In this document: in pieces, positions 29,687-39,640 of the stretch
Layout of the letters: each line of letters opens with the position of its first letter
Position numbering within the stretch: the stretch's first letter is position 1
Assembly: GCF_017814275.1 (NCBI RefSeq)
Contig: NZ_JAGIYQ010000001.1
Location: 500,825 to 564,824 of the forward strand
Direction of reading: 5' to 3'
Length of the DNA stretch: 64,000 nt
Source: Gottfriedia endophytica
GTDB taxonomy: Bacteria > Bacillota > Bacilli > Bacillales > Bacillaceae_G
Position numbers and translations under genes: made by a program
Notes under the pieces: model-generated
Told to the model about the DNA's origin: nothing
What the model saw: only the letters and a program-made list of their open reading frames with translations
The model's database searches: none

Positions 29687-30928
29687 CTATTTAATCAATG
29701 CAAGTTTTTTTGTTTTTTCTTCAATTTCTTGAGGGTCTACTTTAATGCGTGCAACGCCTGTTTCCATTGCTGCTTTTGCAACGCTTGCTGCAACTTTTGG
29801 CGCTACTCTAGGATCAAAAGGAGCTGGAATAATATAGTCTGGTCTTAAATCCTCTTCGCTCACTAAACTAGCAATCGCCTTTACTGCTGCAACTTTCATT
29901 TCCTCGTTAATATGTGTTGCTCTCACATCAAGTGCTCCGCGGAATATTCCTGGGAATGCTAACACGTTATTTATTTGATTAGGATAATCACTTCGACCCG
30001 TTCCAATAATTAAAGCACCTGCTTTTTTCGCATCTTCTGGCATAATTTCAGGATCTGGATTTGCCATCGCAAAAATAATTGGATTTTCATTCATTGACTC
30101 AACCATTGCACTTGTCAATGCACCTTTTACAGATACGCCAACGAATACATCAGCACCATTCATGATGTCACTAAGAGTACCCGCAATTTTTTCTTTATTC
30201 GTGTATTTCGCAACTTCATCTTTAACAGGATTCATTCCTTCAGGTCTTCCTTCGTAAATTGCACCTTTTGTATCACACATAATAATTGTACGAACACCAA
30301 AATGATAAAGAAGTTTAATGATTGCGATACCTGCAGCACCTGCTCCATTGATAACTACTTTAATATCCGCCATCTTTTTATTAACAATTTTTAAAGCGTT
30401 TACTAAACCAGCTAGTGTTACAATCGCTGTACCATGTTGATCGTCATGAAATACAGGAATATTTGTTTCTTTTTTCAAACGTTCTTCAATGATAAAACAA
30501 TTTGGTGCAGCAATATCCTCTAAATTAATGCCACCAAAAGTAGGCTCTAAAAGTTTTACTGTTTGAATAATTTGCTCTACATCTTGTGTATTTAAACAAA
30601 TTGGAAATGCGTCTACCCCTGCGAAGCTTTTAAATAACGCTGCTTTTCCTTCCATAACAGGTAATGCAGCTTCTGGACCAATATTCCCTAATCCAAGAAC
30701 GGCTGATCCATCAGAAACTACACCAACCATATTACCTTTCATTGTATATTCGTACACACGATTTTTTTCTTCATATATTTCCTTACAAGGCTCAGCTACA
30801 CCTGGTGAGTATGCAAGACTTAATTCCTTTGCATTTGTAACAGGTACCTTTGAAACTGTTTCTAGCTTTCCTTGATGAACTCTATGCATGTGCAATGCTT
30901 CTTCACTTAATAATGACAAACTTTCCAC
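29687..30928 (-). CDS. ytsJ: NAD(P)-dependent malic enzyme, YtsJ type
   Basis: Oxidative decarboxylation of malate to pyruvate. 413 residues, the short bacterial class without a phosphotransacetylase domain. Seen: catalytic Tyr in LAYSPGVAEPC, Lys in AALPVMEGKAALFK, metal residues in INLEDIAAPNCF and HDDQHGTAIV, and a Rossmann motif VINGAGAAGIAI. Position next to accDA and dnaE matches YtsJ, the housekeeping malic enzyme of B. subtilis. Own terminator. Confidence 0.93.
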   Translation of the reverse strand: MESLSLLSEEALHMHRVHQGKLETVSKVPVTNAKELSLAYSPGVAEPCKEIYEEKNRVYEYTMKGNMVGVVSDGSAVLGLGNIGPEAALPVMEGKAALFKSFAGVDAFPICLNTQDVEQIIQTVKLLEPTFGGINLEDIAAPNCFIIEERLKKETNIPVFHDDQHGTAIVTLAGLVNALKIVNKKMADIKVVINGAGAAGIAIIKLLYHFGVRTIIMCDTKGAIYEGRPEGMNPVKDEVAKYTNKEKIAGTLSDIMNGADVFVGVSVKGALTSAMVESMNENPIIFAMANPDPEIMPEDAKKAGALIIGTGRSDYPNQINNVLAFPGIFRGALDVRATHINEEMKVAAVKAIASLVSEEDLRPDYIIPAPFDPRVAPKVAASVAKAAMETGVARIKVDPQEIEEKTKKLALIK

Positions 30929-31072
30929 TCTCCCTATTATCTAACAGTTGAAATGCATTCAACCTAAATAAAGTTGTCTTTACAATGTTGATGAATTAGA
31001 TGGTTGTACCTATCATTTATTGTTGGACAACCCTCATTTAGTTTAATAATAAATGATTTTACCAAAAAAAGT

Positions 31073-34000
31073 CTATGGCTTTAATACGACATTTTCTTGT
31101 CCGACTAATTGTTTTAAGTGTTCTAAGCAAGAAATTGTAGGATTTACGCAGTATTGACTAGACAATTGGACCGCTCTTTTTTCTTTCTCGTAATACAATA
31201 TTACCTTCGTATGACCTTTAAATTGTGTTAAGGCTTTTTGTATTGTATAGGAAATCGATTTTTCGAAATCTGAAGGAATTTTAATAAACAATGTATATTC
31301 CAATTGGCGTACTTGATCTTCAAGTTTTTCAATCGAAAACACTTCATCTATAATTAATTGTTTTCTTTCATCTTTTTGATCAAACTTCCCACGAATCGCT
31401 ACAACTTCTTTTGCATGTAATAACTGGCTATATTTTTCGTATGAACGTGGAAAAATAATCGCATCTACAGCAGTGCTCTGATCTTCAATTTCTAAAAAAG
31501 CCATTTGTTGTTGTTTTTTTGTTTTGCTAACTCGAACATTCTTAATATAGACAAAACAATACCCTTTTTGAGATGAATCTATCATAAGCTTAGCCAAAGG
31601 AACTCCATTTAATTCCTTTATTAACTTATCATATTGGCTTACTGGATGACCTGATAAATAAGTACCTAAAACTTGTTTTTCCATTTCAAGTTTCACGACT
31701 GTATTCAGAGGATCAACTAGTATGAATGATGGTTTAGGAACAAAATCTTCATCTAAAAAGAAATCCATTTGATCTTCATTCTCTGGCCTGACAATTTCAA
31801 CATAATCAAAAATCGTATCAATGTTTGCTAAAAAGATTGCTCGATCGAAATGAAATTCATCGAAACATCCAGCAAATATTAAGTTTTCAATATTTTTTCT
31901 ATTTATCGCTTTCGAAGATACTTTAATACACACATCAGTAAAATCAATATAAGGTCTCTTTTGAACAATTTCTCTTACTGTCGCCATACCAATATTTTTG
32001 ATTGCTAATAAACTAAATCGTATCGAATCGTTTTCTACTGTAAAGTTAAAATCACTTTTATTGATTGAAGGAGGAAGGATATGAATCCCCTTCATTTTAG
32101 CCTCCCCAACATAACTACCTATTTTACTGTCGCTACCTATTACACTTGAAAGTAATGCTGCGTAAAATTGAACTGGATAATTGGCTTTTAAGTATGCTAA
32201 TTGATAAGCAATCATACTGTATGCTACCGCATGGCTTCGGTTAAATCCATAGTTAGCAAATTGAACAATTAAATCATATACCTTATTTGCCAATTCTTCA
32301 TTATATCCCTTTTTTAGCGAGCCGTTTACAAAATGAACACGTTCTTCATCTAAGACTTCTTTTTTCTTTTTACTAACAGCTCTTCGTAATAAATCAGCCT
32401 CACTTAAAGAAAATCCTGCTAATTGATAAGCAATTTGCATGATCTGTTCCTGATAAACAATTACACCATATGTTGTCTCAAGAATCGGTTTTAAATCTTC
32501 ATGTACATAATTTACTTCCTCTAGTCCATGCTTATATTGAATGAACTTAGGGATTTGTTCCATTGGACCTGGACGATACAAAGCATTAACTGCCACAATA
32601 TCTTCTAATTGATTTGGCCTAAGTTGCTGTAAGACACGACGCATCCCTTGAGATTCTAATTGGAAAACACCGGATGTATCACCTTTGCTAAGAAGTTTAA
32701 ACGTTTTTTCATCCGTTAATGGTATTTTCTGTATGGATATTTTTTCTTTCGTCGTTTGTTCAATTAATGAACAGACCTGCTCAATTAGCGAAAGATTTCG
32801 AAGTCCTAGAAAATCCATTTTTACCATTCCTAATTCTTCAAGAACCTCGGCCGGATATTGAGTTATATAAATGCCATTATTTCCTTCTTCCAGTGGTACA
32901 TAATTTGTAAGTGGTTGCTCACAAATAATAACTCCTGCTGCATGTATTGATGTATGCCTTGGTAGCCCTTCAATTCGACTTGCAATTTCATAGATTTTTT
33001 GATGAAGGCTAGACTGCTCGACATGATGTTTAAATGCGTTAGAACTTTCATATACTTCCTTTAATGAAATCCCAACGGTTGAAGGGATTAACTTTGAGAA
33101 CCGATCAATTTCACTCGGGGTAAGCCCCATAACCCTTGCAATATCACGAATAGCTGCTTTTGCTCCGAGTGTACCAAATGTAATAATTTGGGCAACATGA
33201 ACATCACCATATTTCGTAGCGACATACTCAATCATTTCATCACGACTATGATCTGGAAAATCGATATCAATATCAGGCATTGAAATACGTTCTTCGTTTA
33301 AAAAGCGTTCAAACAACAAATTATATTGAATTGGATCAACATCTGTTATACGTAACAAATAAGCAACTAATGAACCTGCTGCAGATCCACGTCCTGGTCC
33401 AACAAGTATTCCTTGCTCATGAGCATACTTAATGAAATCCCAAACAATTAAAAAGTAATCATCAAATCCCATTTTATGTATGATGCTCAGTTCTTTTTCT
33501 AATCGATCTTTATGCTGCTCAGTGATTGTTTCGTATCTCCCGGTTAGTCCTTTTTCACAAAGATTTTTTAAATACTCTTCAGTTGTATAACCTTCGGGAA
33601 CAGTATATTTCGGAAGTAATGATTGATGAAAAGGTAGTTCTAGTTCACACATGTTTGCTATATTCACTGTATTTTGAATAGCAGTCTCCTCACCAGAAAA
33701 TAAAGCTTGAAGTTCTTCTTTTGATTTAAAGAAATATTCATGTGTTCTTAGCTTCGGACGCCCTTCATCTGAAAGCTTCGTTCCATTTTTAATGGAAAAC
33801 AAACAATCTTGTAACAAGGCATCTTCACGCTGAATATATCGAACGTCATTTGTAACAACAAGTGACAAATTTAGTTGATCCTGTAAATTTTTGATTGATG
33901 AATAAAGTTTTTTCTCTTCAGGGATTCCGTGATCTTGAATACTAACAAAGAAATCTTTAAATATACCTCTATAAAAAGAAAGAAGCTCCATCGCTTTATC

Positions 34001-34426
34001 TTCTTTGTCCTCGATTAATGCTTGTTCAATTTCCCCTTCGAGTCCAGGTGTAACTGCGATGATACCGTCACTATATGGCGATAACCATTTTTTTGGAACA
34101 CCACTAGGTGACTTCGTTCCAATAATACTCGTTAATTTCACCAAATTTCTGTATCCATTTAAATTTTTTGCTAGTAACAATAATGGATGGCTGTTTTCAT
34201 ATGTTTCTTCGTTCTCTATGATTGAAAGCTTAACACCAATGATTGGCTTAATTCCTTGTCTTTTACAGGCATGGTAAAAAGGAATTGCACCGTACATGAC
34301 ATTTTCATCTACAATTGCTAACGCAGTTTGCTTTTGATTAACTGCTGATTGAACTAACTCTTCAATTCTGCATGCACTTTTTAATAAACTAAACGAACTT
34401 TGCACCTGCAAATGAACGAAACTCAT
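31073..34426 (-). CDS. dnaE: DNA polymerase III alpha subunit DnaE
   Basis: Error-prone second replicative polymerase of Bacillus; extends primers on the lagging strand before PolC takes over. Start chosen at ATG 34426 behind GGGAGGG, giving 1117 residues. N-terminal PHP domain (VHLQVQSSFSLL), catalytic aspartates in PDIDIDFPDHSRDEMIEY, the fingers region with GFNRSHAVAYSMIAYQLAYLKANYP, tandem HhH and a C-terminal OB-fold (FVYIKNVRVSKTKKQQQMAFLEIED). No exonuclease insert, as expected for DnaE rather than PolC. Confidence 0.96.
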   Translation of the reverse strand: MSFVHLQVQSSFSLLKSACRIEELVQSAVNQKQTALAIVDENVMYGAIPFYHACKRQGIKPIIGVKLSIIENEETYENSHPLLLLAKNLNGYRNLVKLTSIIGTKSPSGVPKKWLSPYSDGIIAVTPGLEGEIEQALIEDKEDKAMELLSFYRGIFKDFFVSIQDHGIPEEKKLYSSIKNLQDQLNLSLVVTNDVRYIQREDALLQDCLFSIKNGTKLSDEGRPKLRTHEYFFKSKEELQALFSGEETAIQNTVNIANMCELELPFHQSLLPKYTVPEGYTTEEYLKNLCEKGLTGRYETITEQHKDRLEKELSIIHKMGFDDYFLIVWDFIKYAHEQGILVGPGRGSAAGSLVAYLLRITDVDPIQYNLLFERFLNEERISMPDIDIDFPDHSRDEMIEYVATKYGDVHVAQIITFGTLGAKAAIRDIARVMGLTPSEIDRFSKLIPSTVGISLKEVYESSNAFKHHVEQSSLHQKIYEIASRIEGLPRHTSIHAAGVIICEQPLTNYVPLEEGNNGIYITQYPAEVLEELGMVKMDFLGLRNLSLIEQVCSLIEQTTKEKISIQKIPLTDEKTFKLLSKGDTSGVFQLESQGMRRVLQQLRPNQLEDIVAVNALYRPGPMEQIPKFIQYKHGLEEVNYVHEDLKPILETTYGVIVYQEQIMQIAYQLAGFSLSEADLLRRAVSKKKKEVLDEERVHFVNGSLKKGYNEELANKVYDLIVQFANYGFNRSHAVAYSMIAYQLAYLKANYPVQFYAALLSSVIGSDSKIGSYVGEAKMKGIHILPPSINKSDFNFTVENDSIRFSLLAIKNIGMATVREIVQKRPYIDFTDVCIKVSSKAINRKNIENLIFAGCFDEFHFDRAIFLANIDTIFDYVEIVRPENEDQMDFFLDEDFVPKPSFILVDPLNTVVKLEMEKQVLGTYLSGHPVSQYDKLIKELNGVPLAKLMIDSSQKGYCFVYIKNVRVSKTKKQQQMAFLEIEDQSTAVDAIIFPRSYEKYSQLLHAKEVVAIRGKFDQKDERKQLIIDEVFSIEKLEDQVRQLEYTLFIKIPSDFEKSISYTIQKALTQFKGHTKVILYYEKEKRAVQLSSQYCVNPTISCLEHLKQLVGQENVVLKP

Positions 34427-34506
34427 ATACTTCCCTCCCACCTTATGTTTATTTTATATATATCTATTTTATCACAAAAAGCGAACTTACATTCTGTTTT
34501 TAAACT

Positions 34507-34708
34507 TTGTTGCTATTTAGAATGGATTAGTTGATTACAACTCCAGGTTGCTCGCTTTCCGTGGGGCGTGAGCTAAGCCTCCTCGGCAAGCCTGCGGGGT
34601 CTCATCCTTCCCGCTATTCCCACAGGAGTCTCACACCTTCCATTGAAATCAACTTCTGTCTTTAAATTTAAAAATTTCAAAAGCAACAATCTTTTAGAAT
34701 AGAGCATT
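34507..34708. repeat. Family A repeat, copy 7
   Basis: From TTGTTGCTATTTAGAATGG to AATAGAGC; the outer GTTTTCGTATAC part is missing. Arms GTTGATTACAAC / TTGAAATCAAC. Lies between the divergent dnaE and ytrH, so it is upstream of both genes here. Confidence 0.85.
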
Positions 34709-34790
34709 TAGAAAAAAGTTAATTTTAATAATTCGCTCATCATACAGTATACACTTTGTCCATATAAATGTAGAAGAAGGAGTGATGTGT

Positions 34791-35126
34791 GTGGAATTGA
34801 AACTGCCCTTTATCCCTACATTGATTACAACATATTTTATGGCACTTGGCATTTTGATAGGTGGCTCTATTATTGGAGCAATTGGATACTATATGGTTGG
34901 TCAACCTCCATTGAGCAGTATGTTCGATCTATCTCAAAAGCTACGTATATGGGCAATTGTCGGTGCAGTAGGTGGTACTTTTGATACTTTTTATAGCTTT
35001 GAAAAAGGGCTGTTCCAAGGGGAAATCATTGATTTTATTAAACAAATCTTTTTTATCGTTGCTGCAATGGGGGGGACTCATACTGGTACTGTTATTATTC
35101 AATGGTTAACAGGGGAGCATGTTTAA
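34791..35126 (+). CDS. ytrH: Sporulation membrane protein YtrH
   Basis: Small polytopic membrane protein required for efficient sporulation in B. subtilis, where ytrHI is under SigE control. I chose the GTG at 34791, eight bases after AAGGAG, giving 111 residues; an ATG three codons earlier sits too close to the ribosome site. Three hydrophobic stretches: LITTYFMALGILIGGSIIG, IVGAVGGTF, and the C-terminal IIQW region. A CATACAGT motif (34741-34748) resembles a SigE -10. Followed at once by ytrI. Confidence 0.85.
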   Translation: MELKLPFIPTLITTYFMALGILIGGSIIGAIGYYMVGQPPLSSMFDLSQKLRIWAIVGAVGGTFDTFYSFEKGLFQGEIIDFIKQIFFIVAAMGGTHTGTVIIQWLTGEHV

Positions 35127-35128
35127 TT

Positions 35129-35632
35129 ATGAAAGCACCTCCTGAAAATATTTCTCCCCGCTGGGCAATTTTCTTTGTAGGTGTTTTTTTTGGTGCGGTT
35201 ATTAGTTGGTTATTTTTCATATATAATTATGGGATTACAGAAGAACAACAGGTTCGTAACATTGTAAAAATGCAAAAGGAAATAGATGATCTTAATCGAC
35301 ATCACGCTTTATTAAGCGAAAACCAAGAAAGATTAAATAAGGAAAATAAAAAAAATTTAACGATACAAGAGATTAAAATCCAAATAACAAATACATATCA
35401 ATATAAACTTAATAAATTCACTGCCTTATTGCTTGAAAATGACGTTAAAAATGATTTAAGCCATCTGATAACACAGGACATTCGAAGCGTCGCAATGAAC
35501 AAAGAGCTTTTACGTAGAGCCATTGAAAATAAAGTCTATGAAAAGGATGACAAGCGATATAAGTTGGAAATACAGACGATTTATTTTGATACGGTCCTAG
35601 AGATTACGTTAAAAATCCGGACTGTTTCATAG
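35129..35632 (+). CDS. ytrI: Sporulation membrane protein YtrI
   Basis: Partner of YtrH, needed for normal sporulation; molecular role unknown. ATG at 35129, two bases after the ytrH stop, gives 167 residues as in B. subtilis. One transmembrane helix near residues 12-34 (IFFVGVFFGAVISWLFFIYNYG) with flanking positive charge, followed by a long charged helical region (coiled-coil-like, EEQQVRNIVKMQKEIDDLNRH) and a C-terminal domain. Terminator follows. Confidence 0.85.
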   Translation: MKAPPENISPRWAIFFVGVFFGAVISWLFFIYNYGITEEQQVRNIVKMQKEIDDLNRHHALLSENQERLNKENKKNLTIQEIKIQITNTYQYKLNKFTALLLENDVKNDLSHLITQDIRSVAMNKELLRRAIENKVYEKDDKRYKLEIQTIYFDTVLEITLKIRTVS

Positions 35633-35652
35633 AGTAAATTCCTATTTGTAAA

Positions 35653-35690
35653 AAAGCCAATCAAACTTTATTTTTCGTTTGATTGGCTTT
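35653..35690. terminator. Bidirectional terminator, ytrI / nrnA
   Basis: Perfect 14-bp stem AAAGCCAATCAAAC / GTTTGATTGGCTTT with T-runs usable on both strands, between two convergent genes. Confidence 0.9.
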
Positions 35691-35705
35691 TCTATTTTAT
35701 AGATT

Positions 35706-36641
35706 TTAGAATTGTTGGCACACTCTTTTAAGCTCTTTAACTACCTCTTCAGCTTCTTCCCATGAGCTTACACGAGCTCCTGAAGCAAGTGGATGTCCTC
35801 CACCATTAAATTTTGCAGCAACATCATTAATTGCAGGTCCTTTTGAACGTAAACGTACTCTAATCACATTCTCTTCTTCTAAGAAGATGACCCAAGCTTT
35901 AATTCCTTTGATGTTCCCTAACGAACTAACAGCTAAAGATGCTTGTTCTGAAGTAACTCCATATTCTTTCATTAATTCTTTCGTAATATTGATATGTCCA
36001 ACACCTTCCTCTGTTAACGAGAAATTTTGAAGGACGTAACCGTTTAAGTGCGCCATATCAATTGATGTTTCGTACATTTTATCAAATAGTTCTGTAAAGG
36101 AAAAATTCTTCTTCACTAAAGCACTTGCCGCTGCAAATGTACGTTCAGTTGTGCTAGGAAATAAAAATCGTCCTGTATCTCCTATAATCCCTGAGTAAAG
36201 TAAACGAGCTACTTCATCAGTTATGATAAGTTTTCCATTACTTGTATCAACAAGTTCATAGATTAGTTCACTTGTTGAACTAGCTGTCGTATCAACCCAT
36301 AGAACATCCCCATATGGTTCGATATTTGGATGATGATCAATTTTTATAACCTTTTTCCCTGTATTGTAGCGTACATCATCTACTCTCTCAGTATTTGCAG
36401 TATCACATACAATGACTAAAGCTTCTTGATAGATTTCATCTTTTATTTGATCCATTTTATGTAAATATTCTAATGACTCAGGAATCTCACCCACTACATA
36501 CACTTTTTTCTCAGGATATCCAGCTTTAATCGCTTCAGCTAATCCGCATTGTGATCCAATTGCATCAGGGTCTGGACGAACATGACGATGAATAATAATC
36601 GTTTCAAATTCATGAATATCTTTTACTATTTGATCTTTCAT
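35706..36641 (-). CDS. nrnA: NanoRNase / pAp phosphatase NrnA
   Basis: DHH-DHHA1 phosphoesterase that degrades very short RNAs and hydrolyses 3'-phosphoadenosine-5'-phosphate. 311 residues. Manganese ligands are seen in IIHRHVRPDPDAIGSQ, VCDTANTERV and the DHH of KIDHHPNI; the DHHA1 substrate site is FNGGGHPLASGA near the C-terminus. Monocistronic, ATG with a GGAG site. Length is normal. Confidence 0.95.
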   Translation of the reverse strand: MKDQIVKDIHEFETIIIHRHVRPDPDAIGSQCGLAEAIKAGYPEKKVYVVGEIPESLEYLHKMDQIKDEIYQEALVIVCDTANTERVDDVRYNTGKKVIKIDHHPNIEPYGDVLWVDTTASSTSELIYELVDTSNGKLIITDEVARLLYSGIIGDTGRFLFPSTTERTFAAASALVKKNFSFTELFDKMYETSIDMAHLNGYVLQNFSLTEEGVGHINITKELMKEYGVTSEQASLAVSSLGNIKGIKAWVIFLEEENVIRVRLRSKGPAINDVAAKFNGGGHPLASGARVSSWEEAEEVVKELKRVCQQF

Positions 36642-36736
36642 AAAACAAATCTCCTTAAAAATAAAAATTTTTGAAATATAGTAAACAAAACGATAGAATA
36701 GAGATAAAAGTTCATTTCAAGGGGTTGAAAACTTTC

Positions 36737-37027
36737 ATGGATAGTATTGCTATGATCATACTAGTTTCATTTATCTTTTTTATATTTTATGTTACAAAAT
36801 ATTTCTTTACAAGCGAACTACTTCAAAAAAGAATTGTTGGTTCTAAAATAAGATTAGTTTTTGGTATTTTTATGACACTATATGGAATCAATCAGCTTTT
36901 TGTAAAAGTTGAATTAGTGACCGTAATGGTTGGCGTTCTTTTCGGTCTATTTGGAATTGCAAATACTTATAGAGGATTCCAACAGCTCAAGCATTATAAA
37001 GCTATCGAAGCAAAGCAAACAGCATAA
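36737..37027 (+). CDS. ytpI: YtpI-like small membrane protein
   Basis: 96 residues from the ATG at 36737, placed after AAGGGG. Three hydrophobic segments (IAMIILVSFIFFIFYVTKYF; LVFGIFMTLYGINQLFV; VTVMVGVLFGLFGIA), close to the YtpI family in length and in the GINQL turn. Function unknown. Convergent with ytoI over a shared terminator, the same position as in B. subtilis. An in-frame longer start exists but has no ribosome site. Confidence 0.7.
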   Translation: MDSIAMIILVSFIFFIFYVTKYFFTSELLQKRIVGSKIRLVFGIFMTLYGINQLFVKVELVTVMVGVLFGLFGIANTYRGFQQLKHYKAIEAKQTA

Positions 37028-37033
37028 TAAAAT

Positions 37034-37073
37034 AAAGAGGCTTTCTTATCAAAATTTTTAGAAAGCCTTCTTT
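37034..37073. terminator. Bidirectional terminator, ytpI / ytoI
   Basis: AAAGAGGCTTTCT pairs with AGAAAGCCTTCTTT with one bulge; T-rich on both sides, between convergent genes. Confidence 0.8.
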
Positions 37074-37094
37074 GTTTTATATAGTGTTTATTTA

Positions 37095-38420
37095 TTATCG
37101 GTCTAGTAGCTGCACCATCATAAGTGCTTTTCCTACTAGAGAGCCTTGTTGAAATACTTCTACATCTACTTTTCCAAACTTCCTACCGACTTCAAGAACC
37201 TTTGGTTTTATTTCAATTACTTCGTCAATTTGAACAGGTTGAACAAAATAAATTGTAATGTTTTCAACGATTAAATCGCCTTTTTTAATTGCACGAACCG
37301 CTCGATTTCCTGCTTCTGTCACTATGGTAGTGAAAACACCATGTGATAAAGTTCCGATCACATTCGTCATTTGTGGAGTCACATTACATCTGATTACAAA
37401 ATCGTCTGCTTTTTGTTCTTTTTCATTATGAAATTGACTCGTAATAATATCATCAATAGTTTCCCCAACTTGCGGCTGTCTTTGAAGCTGTTGCAGTGCT
37501 TCTAAAACATCCATTCGACTAATAATTCCTAGTAGAATGTTAGATGAATTAATAACTGGTAGAAGTTCAATACCTTCCCATACCATCATTCTTGCTGCTG
37601 CGGCAACAGACATTTTTTCATTTGCACAAATTGGATGACGTGTCATTACTTTTTCAATTTTTTGAGTTCGTTGTTCTTGCATGATATCCTTTGAGGTAAC
37701 AATCCCAATCAACTTACCTTTTTCATCGACGACAGGATAACGACCATGTCCAGTCTGATCATGGTAATCATACCATTTTTCTACGGTGTCATCTTTTGAC
37801 AGCGTGGCAGTTTTTTCAAAAGGAATTAAAATATCTTCTACTAGAACGATGTCTTTTTTGATTAATTGATCGTAGATGGCCCTATTAATCAGTGTGGCAA
37901 CGGTAAATGTGTCATAACCAGAAGAAATGATTGGCATCTTCATTTCGTCAGCTAAGCGCTTAACACTTTCATCTGTATCAAAACCACCAGTAATTAAAAC
38001 CGCTGACCCTTCTTTTAATGCTAGTTCATGTGCTTTTACACGGTTACCTACAATTAACAAATTATCTGCATTAATATAACGCATCATAGCATCTAATTCC
38101 ATTGCGCCAATAACAAATTTATTAAGTGTTTTATGTAAACCTTCTTTTCCCCCTAATACTTGTCCATCCACAATATTTACAACTTCAGCAAATGTAAGTT
38201 TTTCAATATTTTCTTTTCTTTTTGTTTCGATACGGATTGTTCCAACACGTTCGATTGTACTTACATAACCTTTATTTTCCGCATCTTTAATTGCCCTGTA
38301 AGCAGTCCCTTCACTTACACTTAAATCTTTTGCAATTTGTCTAACTGAAATTTTATGTCCGACAGGTAATTGTGCAATATGATCAAGTATTTGGTCGTGT
38401 TTTGTCACTTCTTTCACCAT
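37095..38420 (-). CDS. ytoI: YtoI: HTH, DRTGG, CBS pair and hot-dog domains
   Basis: Multidomain protein of unknown function, probably a nucleotide- or acyl-sensing regulator. Order in 441 residues: winged-helix HTH (ISVRQIAKDLSVSEGTAYRAIKDAE), DRTGG domain (about 70-180, with VLITGGFDTDESV), two CBS motifs (about 200-310, HGRYPVVDEKGKLIGIVT and IELLPVINSSNILLGIIS), and a C-terminal hot-dog thioesterase-like domain. ATG at 38420 was preferred because a longer frame runs into the terminator of the neighbouring gene. TATAAT lies about 35 bp upstream. Confidence 0.85.
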   Translation of the reverse strand: MVKEVTKHDQILDHIAQLPVGHKISVRQIAKDLSVSEGTAYRAIKDAENKGYVSTIERVGTIRIETKRKENIEKLTFAEVVNIVDGQVLGGKEGLHKTLNKFVIGAMELDAMMRYINADNLLIVGNRVKAHELALKEGSAVLITGGFDTDESVKRLADEMKMPIISSGYDTFTVATLINRAIYDQLIKKDIVLVEDILIPFEKTATLSKDDTVEKWYDYHDQTGHGRYPVVDEKGKLIGIVTSKDIMQEQRTQKIEKVMTRHPICANEKMSVAAAARMMVWEGIELLPVINSSNILLGIISRMDVLEALQQLQRQPQVGETIDDIITSQFHNEKEQKADDFVIRCNVTPQMTNVIGTLSHGVFTTIVTEAGNRAVRAIKKGDLIVENITIYFVQPVQIDEVIEIKPKVLEVGRKFGKVDVEVFQQGSLVGKALMMVQLLDR

Positions 38421-38451
38421 ACTTTCAATCGTACTTTTCTTCTTATTATAA

Positions 38452-38478
38452 CAAAAAAAAGCACGCAATAACGTGCTT
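38452..38478 (-). terminator. Terminator of small membrane gene
   Basis: GCACG CAATAA CGTGC hairpin followed by eight T on the minus strand, overlapping the last codon of the gene. Confidence 0.8.
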
Positions 38479-38716
38479 AATAAGACCTTTTCATCACTTT
38501 ATTATGCTTTTTAAGTTGATTTTCAGCATTTTTCTTTCTTACAGATTGCTTATCGAAGAGAATGAAAAGATTGCTAACTAAAAAACACCCTAAAATAAAT
38601 AGCCATACCGCACCAAATAATCCTTGAAGTGAATATATTTCAAAAGGAAGCAACTTAGTGAATTGTAATAGTAACAAACAGCCAAGTAATAGCTTAACGA
38701 GTGCAAATATCTTCAT
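38477..38716 (-). CDS. Small membrane protein, 79 residues
   Basis: Two transmembrane helices (about 4-22 and 32-53: LFGAVWLFILGCFLVSNLFIL) and a basic C-terminal tail (RKKNAENQLKKHNKVMKRSY) that should be cytoplasmic. ATG behind AAGGGTGATGAACA. Family not recognised. It sits between ytkL and ytoI with its own terminator. Confidence 0.65.
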   Translation of the reverse strand: MKIFALVKLLLGCLLLLQFTKLLPFEIYSLQGLFGAVWLFILGCFLVSNLFILFDKQSVRKKNAENQLKKHNKVMKRSY

Positions 38717-38783
38717 TGTTCATCACCCTTCATATACGTTTTAACTATATATATGACGGTGAAGAAAATTGTAGACACGTCCG

Positions 38784-39470
38784 TTACTTTAAGGTAATCG
38801 TACTATTTGCCTCCATTACAAGTCCGTTCTTATTTTCTAATTTTGAAATAAATTCATTTGGATCATTTTGAATTGGTGGGAAAGTATTGTAATGCATCGG
38901 AATGACTTGTTTTGCATTTATCCATTTTGCTGCAACAACAGCATCATCAATTCCCATTGTAAAATGATCACCGATTGGTAAAAATGCTACATCAATATTT
39001 TCTAATTCACCAAGTGTTTTCATCCCTCTATATAGAGCTGTATCACCAGCATGATAAATGACTTTTTCATCCATAGTCACTAAATATCCGACAGGTGGTC
39101 CAACGTTAATAATTACTTGTTTTTCATCATCAATAATACTTGATCCATGTATCGCTTCAACAAGTTTTACTTTTCCAAACGGTAATTTAGTTGATCCACC
39201 AACATGCATTGGCATTACTTTAGCACCTTGCCACTCTAGCCAAGCTGCTAATTCAACAGGGGCAATTATAACAGCATCATTTTGCTTTGAAAGTTCCACT
39301 GCATCTCCTATATGATCAGCATGACCATGCGTGACTAGAATTGTATCCACTTTTATATCTTCTACTTTAATCGATGTATGGGGGTTCCCATTAATAAATG
39401 GATCAATAATGATAGAATGATTTTCATTTTCTAATAGCACTACACTATGTCCTAAATAAGTAATTTTCAT
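38784..39470 (-). CDS. ytkL: Metallo-hydrolase YtkL (UPF0173)
   Basis: Metallo-beta-lactamase-fold hydrolase; substrate unknown. 228 residues from ATG 39470, eight bases after AAGGAG. Metal motif THGHADHIGD near residue 50, further ligands in MHVGGSTKLPFG, YHAGDTALYRG and the C-terminal IPMHYNTFPP. It matches UPF0173 in length and motif order. Divergent from the peptidase gene that follows. Confidence 0.9.
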   Translation of the reverse strand: MKITYLGHSVVLLENENHSIIIDPFINGNPHTSIKVEDIKVDTILVTHGHADHIGDAVELSKQNDAVIIAPVELAAWLEWQGAKVMPMHVGGSTKLPFGKVKLVEAIHGSSIIDDEKQVIINVGPPVGYLVTMDEKVIYHAGDTALYRGMKTLGELENIDVAFLPIGDHFTMGIDDAVVAAKWINAKQVIPMHYNTFPPIQNDPNEFISKLENKNGLVMEANSTITLK

Positions 39471-39640
39471 AAATAACACTCCTTTTTACTATATTTTCCA
39501 ATATACTGACGGATTTTACAATTCTATTTAAATCCCTTAAAAATAATCACACTATTTTACTATTTTTATAAACAAATGGTAAAATATATAGGTAAACTAT
39601 ATTAGAACGAGTAAATCGTTTAACTGGGGGGATGTTTTTC

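Noticed and set aside
34699..34750. Complete SigE promoter for ytrHI
   Set aside because: CATACAGT is a fair -10, but no -35-like ATA lies at the right distance, so only the -10 resemblance is mentioned.
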